10,398 nucleotides of DNA from the NCBI GenBank assembly GCA_955652925.1, contig CATPCO010000192.1, positions 1 through 10,398 on the forward strand, read 5' to 3'. The notes below the pieces were generated by a model, which worked only from the letters and a program-made list of their open reading frames with translations, was not told the DNA's origin and did no database searches. Positions 6,594-10,398 of the stretch are shown one piece after another; position 1 is the stretch's first letter; each line of letters starts with the position of its first letter. The position numbers and the translations under genes were made by a program. The stretch comes from an uncultured Xanthobacteraceae bacterium. Its GTDB lineage: Bacteria > Pseudomonadota > Alphaproteobacteria > Rhizobiales > Xanthobacteraceae.

Positions 6594-7784
6594 TCATATG
6601 GCATTGGCCTTTCGCAGGGCCGAGATTTCCTTCGCGCTCAATCCGAACTCTTTGAGCACCACGTCGGTATGCTCGCCCAAGCCGGGCGGGGGCGCAACGA
6701 ACCGGCTCGGCGTGCGCGACAGCCTCATCGGTTGGCGCGCCATGCGCAACGGCTTGCTCTTGGTCTTCACCGGCTGCGCCATTGCGAGATGCAGCACCTG
6801 CGGGTCGGCGTAAACCTGGTCGATGGAGTTAATCGACCCGCAGGGGACGCCCGCCTTGTTGAGGAGATCGATCCATTCCGCGCTCGTGCGCTTGACCGTG
6901 TAACGCTCGATATCGGCATTGAGTGCGTCGCGATGTTTCGACCGTTCGGCGGCTGTTTGATATTCCGGCCGTTTCCCAAGCTCCTCGGCTCCCGCCGCCT
7001 TGAGGAAACGCGCCCAGATTTTCGATCCCGCCGAGGCGATATTAATGAACCCATCCGCGGTCTTGAACACGCCGGTTGGAATGCTGGTGGGATGATTGTT
7101 GCCGGCCTGCTTGGGGACTTCGCCCCCGATCAGCCAGCGCGCGCCCTGAAAGTCCAGCATGAATATTTGCGCTTCCAAGAGCGACGTCGTCACATGCTGG
7201 CCCTTCTTCGATTTCTCCCGTTCCAGCAATGCGACCAGAATGCCCAGTGCGCAGAACAGCCCGGCACACAGATCCGCAATGGGAATGCCGACACGAACCG
7301 GTCCTTGTCCGGGTAGACCGGTGATTGACATCAGGCCGCCCATGCCTTGCGCGATCTGATCGAAGCCCGGCCGATTGGCATACGGGCCCGTCTGCCCGAA
7401 CCCGGAAATGCTCGCGTAGATCAATTTCGGATTGATTCTCGCGATCTGCTTGTAATCGATCCCAAGCCTGCGCTTAACGTCGGGCCGAAAATTCTCCACC
7501 ACCACATCGGCCTTCTTCACCATGCGTTTGAATGCGGCCAAAGCCTCCGGTGCCTTGAGATTGAGCGTGATGCTGCGCTTGTTGCGATGCAGGTTTTGAA
7601 AGTCGGATGATTCCCGCGGGCCGCCAAGCGGGTCGCCGGCATGCGGGTCGGGCGGCAATTCAATCTTGATGACGTTGGCACCCCAGTCGGCGAGCTGCCG
7701 TACACATGTGGGGCCTGCCCGCACGCGCGTGAGATCAAGGACGGTAAAACGTTCGAGCGCACGCGAGGCGTGGGGAAATGGCAT
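6594..7784 (-). CDS. CaiB/BaiF-type (family III) CoA-transferase
   Basis: Cytoplasmic enzyme of 396 residues that moves CoA from an acyl-CoA donor to a carboxylic acid through an aspartyl-anhydride mechanism known for the family. The N-terminus has the family block (TVLDLTRVRAGP, then LADWGANVIKIE). Next come LHRNKRSITLNLK, VVVENFRPDV, ASISGFGQTGPYANRPGFD and the segment GIPIADLCAGL, whose Asp171 aligns with the catalytic aspartate (Asp169 of formyl-CoA transferase). The C-terminal region GVPCGSINSIDQVYADPQ is also typical, and the length is normal. The start at 7784 was chosen because the family begins there and AGGTG lies 8 bases upstream; a GTG at 7871 would add 29 non-homologous residues without a ribosome binding site. 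It is the first gene of the minus-strand operon. Acceptor acid and donor are unknown; presumably the acid is what the downstream transporter imports. Confidence 0.95.
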   Translation of the reverse strand: MPFPHASRALERFTVLDLTRVRAGPTCVRQLADWGANVIKIELPPDPHAGDPLGGPRESSDFQNLHRNKRSITLNLKAPEALAAFKRMVKKADVVVENFRPDVKRRLGIDYKQIARINPKLIYASISGFGQTGPYANRPGFDQIAQGMGGLMSITGLPGQGPVRVGIPIADLCAGLFCALGILVALLEREKSKKGQHVTTSLLEAQIFMLDFQGARWLIGGEVPKQAGNNHPTSIPTGVFKTADGFINIASAGSKIWARFLKAAGAEELGKRPEYQTAAERSKHRDALNADIERYTVKRTSAEWIDLLNKAGVPCGSINSIDQVYADPQVLHLAMAQPVKTKSKPLRMARQPMRLSRTPSRFVAPPPGLGEHTDVVLKEFGLSAKEISALRKANAI

Positions 7785-7882
7785 TGTATCGGCACCTGTT
7801 CCCCCAATTTCTCGCAGGGGCGCGAGCAGATCACAAGCCCGACATTCCCTGATCCCGCTTGGCTTGTCCACCGCGGAGCCGT

Positions 7883-7911
7883 TTGAGCCGGGGGAACAAT
7901 GTCGCTAATAC
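7883..7911 (+). promoter_or_regulatory. Possible sigma70-type promoter for the S10 peptidase
   Basis: TTGAGC (7883-7888) and TAATAC (7906-7911) are separated by 17 bases in the 174-base divergent region between 7784 and 7959. The match to consensus is only moderate (4 of 6 and 3 of 6). A transcript starting around 7918 would exclude the ATG at 7899 and fit the start at 7959. No convincing promoter was seen for the opposite-strand operon in the same region. Confidence 0.25.
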
Positions 7912-7958
7912 GTATGCACCGGGCCGGGGGCGCCCGACAACCTGACAGGACGCCCGCA

Positions 7959-9503
7959 ATGGTATTGCCCAAACTCACGCGCAGCCGGCTTTTTCTGGCG
8001 CTGCTGCTTGCCACCGTAACAGCAGTTGCAAGCGCGCAGGAACGCCCGCGCCGGCAGAACGCCGCCCAGAGCGAGCAGCAGCGCCCTGAGCAACAGCGCC
8101 CGAGTGATGCGCGCGAGAGCGTGCTGCGCCTGTTGCCGGCGGATGCTGTCACCGAGCACACGGTGGATATTGCCGGTGGCCGGCTTGCCTATACTGCAAC
8201 CGCGGGCACGCTTTCACTCTTTGATCAGTCGGGCGAGCGCTCAGCCGCCATTTACTACACTTCTTATATAGCCAAAGGCGCCGACGGCACGAACCGGCCC
8301 ATCACATTTGCGTTCAACGGCGGCCCCGGCGCGGCGTCGGCCTATCTCACCGTTGGCCTGGTTGGACCGCGGATTGCCGAGTTCGTCGCCAACGATCCGT
8401 CAACCGCTCGCCTTGAGAACAATCCGCAGACCTGGCTCGCCTTCACCGACCTGGTGATGATCGATCCCGTTGGCACCGGCTGGAGCAGGCCGGCCAAAGC
8501 GGACGGCGGCGGTGCCTTTTACGGGGTGCGCGCAGATGCCCAATCGCTGGCCAAAGCGATCGCGCTCTATGTTGCAAAGAACGGGCGCGGCAATTCACCC
8601 AAATACCTCCTTGGCGAGAGCTATGGCGGCTTCCGCGCCGCGAACGTGGCGCAGGTGCTTCGGCATGATCAGGGGATTCTGGTCTCGGGAATCGTGATGC
8701 TATCACCCTTGATCGAGGGCGGGCTGACTTTTGGCAGCAGCCGCTCTGCCCTGGGCGCTGCGCTGCAACTGCCGTCGCTGGCAGCCGCCGAGCTCGAGCG
8801 CAAGGGCGCCTTCAGCAAGGACGCGCTTGCGCAGGCCGAACGGTTTGCGCTGACAGAGTATCTGACCACGCTCGCAGGCCCGCGCCAGAACGGCGATACT
8901 GCCCGCAACTTCTACAAGCGGGTGGCCCAGATCACAGGGCTGGACGAAGAGACGGTGACAAGATCGCGCGGTTTCATTCGAGACGCTTACGTCAAGCACC
9001 TGCGCTCCGCCGAGGGCAAGATCGTCAGCCGATACGATGCCACGTTCGCCGTCGCCGACCCCTATCCGGATCAGGAGAATGCGCGCGGACCCGATCCGTT
9101 GCTGGACGGGCTCACCCGCGCCTATGGCGGGCTCTATTCCAGCTATGCCCGCGACGAGCTCGGCTTCAAGACAGAGATGACGTACATCCTGTTGGCTTCG
9201 GACGTGTCGGGCAAATGGGACTGGGGCGAACGGTCGGGACGCGGCTCAGCGAGCGTTACGGATGATCTGCGCGAGCTGCTTGCGCTGGTTCCGTCTTTCC
9301 GGCTGCTCATTGCCCATGGCTATTCCGATATGGTGACCCCATACGGGGTGAGCCGCTACGTTCTTGACCACTTGCCGCCGATCGGGGACCCCGCGCGGAC
9401 CCAGCTTGCGCTCTACCGCGGCGGGCACATGTTCTACATCGATCCGCAGTCCCGCAAAGCGTTCAGTGCGGACGCCAAGGCCTTCTACCAAAGCCCGCAG
9501 TGA
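7959..9503 (+). CDS. Secreted family S10 serine carboxypeptidase-like protein
   Basis: Exported alpha/beta-hydrolase peptidase of 514 residues. A Sec signal peptide is clear: basic LPKLTRSR, hydrophobic core LFLALLLATVTAV, cleavage site near ASA-Q at residue 26/27. A Gln/Glu/Arg-rich linker follows at about 27-50. The oxyanion-hole motif FNGGPGAAS is at 119-127 and DPVGTGWS at 169-176, both hallmarks of S10. The catalytic serine is Ser221 in GESYGG, Asp457 is in HGYSDMVTP and His490 in RGGHMF, so the triad is complete. Family knowledge: S10 enzymes remove C-terminal residues at acidic pH; a bacterial substrate is not known here. The start at 7959 has AGGA 8 bases upstream and gives a normal signal peptide. 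An in-frame ATG at 7899 (with GGGGGA just before it) would add 20 residues and is less likely. The next gene may overlap it by four bases. Confidence 0.94.
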   Translation: MVLPKLTRSRLFLALLLATVTAVASAQERPRRQNAAQSEQQRPEQQRPSDARESVLRLLPADAVTEHTVDIAGGRLAYTATAGTLSLFDQSGERSAAIYYTSYIAKGADGTNRPITFAFNGGPGAASAYLTVGLVGPRIAEFVANDPSTARLENNPQTWLAFTDLVMIDPVGTGWSRPAKADGGGAFYGVRADAQSLAKAIALYVAKNGRGNSPKYLLGESYGGFRAANVAQVLRHDQGILVSGIVMLSPLIEGGLTFGSSRSALGAALQLPSLAAAELERKGAFSKDALAQAERFALTEYLTTLAGPRQNGDTARNFYKRVAQITGLDEETVTRSRGFIRDAYVKHLRSAEGKIVSRYDATFAVADPYPDQENARGPDPLLDGLTRAYGGLYSSYARDELGFKTEMTYILLASDVSGKWDWGERSGRGSASVTDDLRELLALVPSFRLLIAHGYSDMVTPYGVSRYVLDHLPPIGDPARTQLALYRGGHMFYIDPQSRKAFSADAKAFYQSPQ

Positions 9504-10398
9504 ACGCGCCTGCTTACACGGCCGGCGCAGCGATGCGGCGCGAGCAGTTCATTGCCGTCCGCAAGGACGATCTGCTGGCTGCGCTTGTCGGGCATGGAGC
9601 GCTTGCGAGCGAAGCAGAGCGAGAGGAATTCCGGCAGATCTGCCGAAGCCTTGCCGCCATCTATCACTACGACTATTTCGATGCGCTCGAGCGTCTGCGG
9701 CACGACTATTTCTATTTCAACCCCGAGCTCGACCCGCACGCGCGCTTCGATCATGCCGCGCTCGAGGCAGCTTATGCCGATCTCGTCGCGTCTTTTGGAA
9801 GCGTGCTCAAGCACGCCAATTTCGTGGAACTGTCACATGACGAGGTCGCAGCGGCGCACCGGCAGCGCAAGGCCATGCGCGTCAAGGTCGCAGCCGCGAT
9901 CGAGGACTTTCGCGATGTCCGCTTCTTTCATCGCGGACATCATCCTGAGACCGTCGAAATACCCAAGTGGCTGGGTCTGCGAAAGGAAACGCATGAGGTC
10001 TTGGTCTACGACGACGTCATTGTTTTCGCTGCCACGAAGCCGGAAAGCGAAATTGCTGCGCGCGAGCGCAAACTCCTGGCGCGGCGCAAGATCCGGCCCG
10101 GCTCCGTTTTGATCAAATATTTCCGCAATGTCGCCAACACCGATCTCAACGCCTTGTTCCCGAACGTGCGGGTGGTGATGAGCATCTTTGACACGCTTAC
10201 CCTCGGAGTCCCGGCGATCGCGGGCGCCATCCCGATCCTGCTCAACCTTGCGTCCACCATTACGGTGCTGTTTCTGGTGATCGGGTTCTATCTCGGTGTT
10301 GTCGCGGCAGTGGAGCATGACGAGCTCAAGCGGGCGTTTGCGGCCATGAGCGGGCTTGCCGCGCTCATCGCATTCATCATGCGACAGTGGCTGCGTTA
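9500..10398 (+). CDS. DUF3754 (TMEM143-like) membrane protein, partial at right edge
   Basis: Open frame of 299 codons running off the right edge, recognisable as the DUF3754 family, whose human member TMEM143 is mitochondrial; its biochemical function is unknown. The N-terminal part is soluble and charged (REQFIAVRKDDLLAAL at 14-29, then helices rich in Tyr and His). The family signature follows: LVYDDVIVF (168-176) and KYFRNVANTDLNALFP (206-221), then hydrophobic segments at about 233-250, 252-271 and 282-295. The start is unsure. GTG at 9500 overlaps the peptidase stop as GTGA and suggests translational coupling. An in-frame ATG at 9533 would begin close to the conserved REQFIAVRK segment. 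Neither has a clear ribosome binding site. It is probably co-transcribed with the peptidase. Confidence 0.85.
   Translation, partial: MNAPAYTAGAAMRREQFIAVRKDDLLAALVGHGALASEAEREEFRQICRSLAAIYHYDYFDALERLRHDYFYFNPELDPHARFDHAALEAAYADLVASFGSVLKHANFVELSHDEVAAAHRQRKAMRVKVAAAIEDFRDVRFFHRGHHPETVEIPKWLGLRKETHEVLVYDDVIVFAATKPESEIAARERKLLARRKIRPGSVLIKYFRNVANTDLNALFPNVRVVMSIFDTLTLGVPAIAGAIPILLNLASTITVLFLVIGFYLGVVAAVEHDELKRAFAAMSGLAALIAFIMRQWLR

Noticed and set aside
5660..6655. A 331-codon plus-strand open frame opposite the crotonase and the start of the ATPase gene
   Set aside because: It lies antisense to two well-recognised genes with good ribosome binding sites. Its translation has no family resemblance, and GC-rich third positions commonly leave the antisense frame open.
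7811..7826. Short inverted repeat CTCGC / GCGAG in the divergent intergenic region, considered as an operator
   Set aside because: The arms are only 5 bases with a 6-base spacer in GC-rich DNA, which is expected by chance, and no regulator gene is nearby.
7785..7958. Promoter for the minus-strand operon (TGGACA at 7865-7870 on the minus strand)
   Set aside because: The hexamer at the right distance (GAATGT) is a poor -10 match, so no promoter is called on this strand.
9833..10318. A 161-codon minus-strand frame opposite the right-edge gene
   Set aside because: The opposite strand carries the DUF3754 signature motifs and hydrophobic segments; this frame is Arg/Asp/His-rich with no recognisable domain.

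Overview
The window looks like chromosomal DNA from a GC-rich alphaproteobacterium, probably Hyphomicrobiales (Bradyrhizobium, Rhodopseudomonas or Xanthobacteraceae-like). This is inferred from the GC-rich codon use, the Tat-exported substrate-binding proteins and the type of ABC/CoA-transferase cluster. No ribosomal or other marker gene is present to fix the taxon. No RNA gene, insertion sequence, CRISPR array or phage gene was seen, and the window is almost fully coding.

Left three quarters (7784 down to 1, all minus strand): a compact block of seven genes, read in the order CoA-transferase, crotonase-family enzyme, ABC ATPase, three paralogous substrate-binding proteins, and a fused two-domain permease that runs off the left edge. 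Gaps are 31, 18, 22, 3, 22 and 38 bases, so this is most likely one operon. The transporter is of the FbpABC/PotABC type, with ATPase, double-domain permease and COG1840-like binding protein. It has three tandem Tat-dependent binding proteins for one visible permease and ATPase, and these proteins do not show the classical ferric-iron ligands. With a CaiB/BaiF CoA-transferase and a crotonase in the same transcript, the simplest reading is an uptake-and-activation unit for a small organic acid: import it, put it on CoA, then act on the CoA thioester. The substrate cannot be named from sequence.

Right quarter (plus strand): after a 174-base divergent intergenic region come a secreted family S10 serine carboxypeptidase-like enzyme with an intact Ser-Asp-His triad and, possibly overlapping it by four bases, a DUF3754 (TMEM143-like) membrane protein cut by the right edge. 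These two probably form a separate operon.

The most notable points are the tripled binding proteins, including a nearly identical 87-base patch at the 3' ends of two copies that suggests gene conversion; the missing iron ligands; the loss of both catalytic glutamates in the crotonase; and the linkage of transport to CoA chemistry. All protein families are recognisable, so nothing here is clearly a wholly new system.
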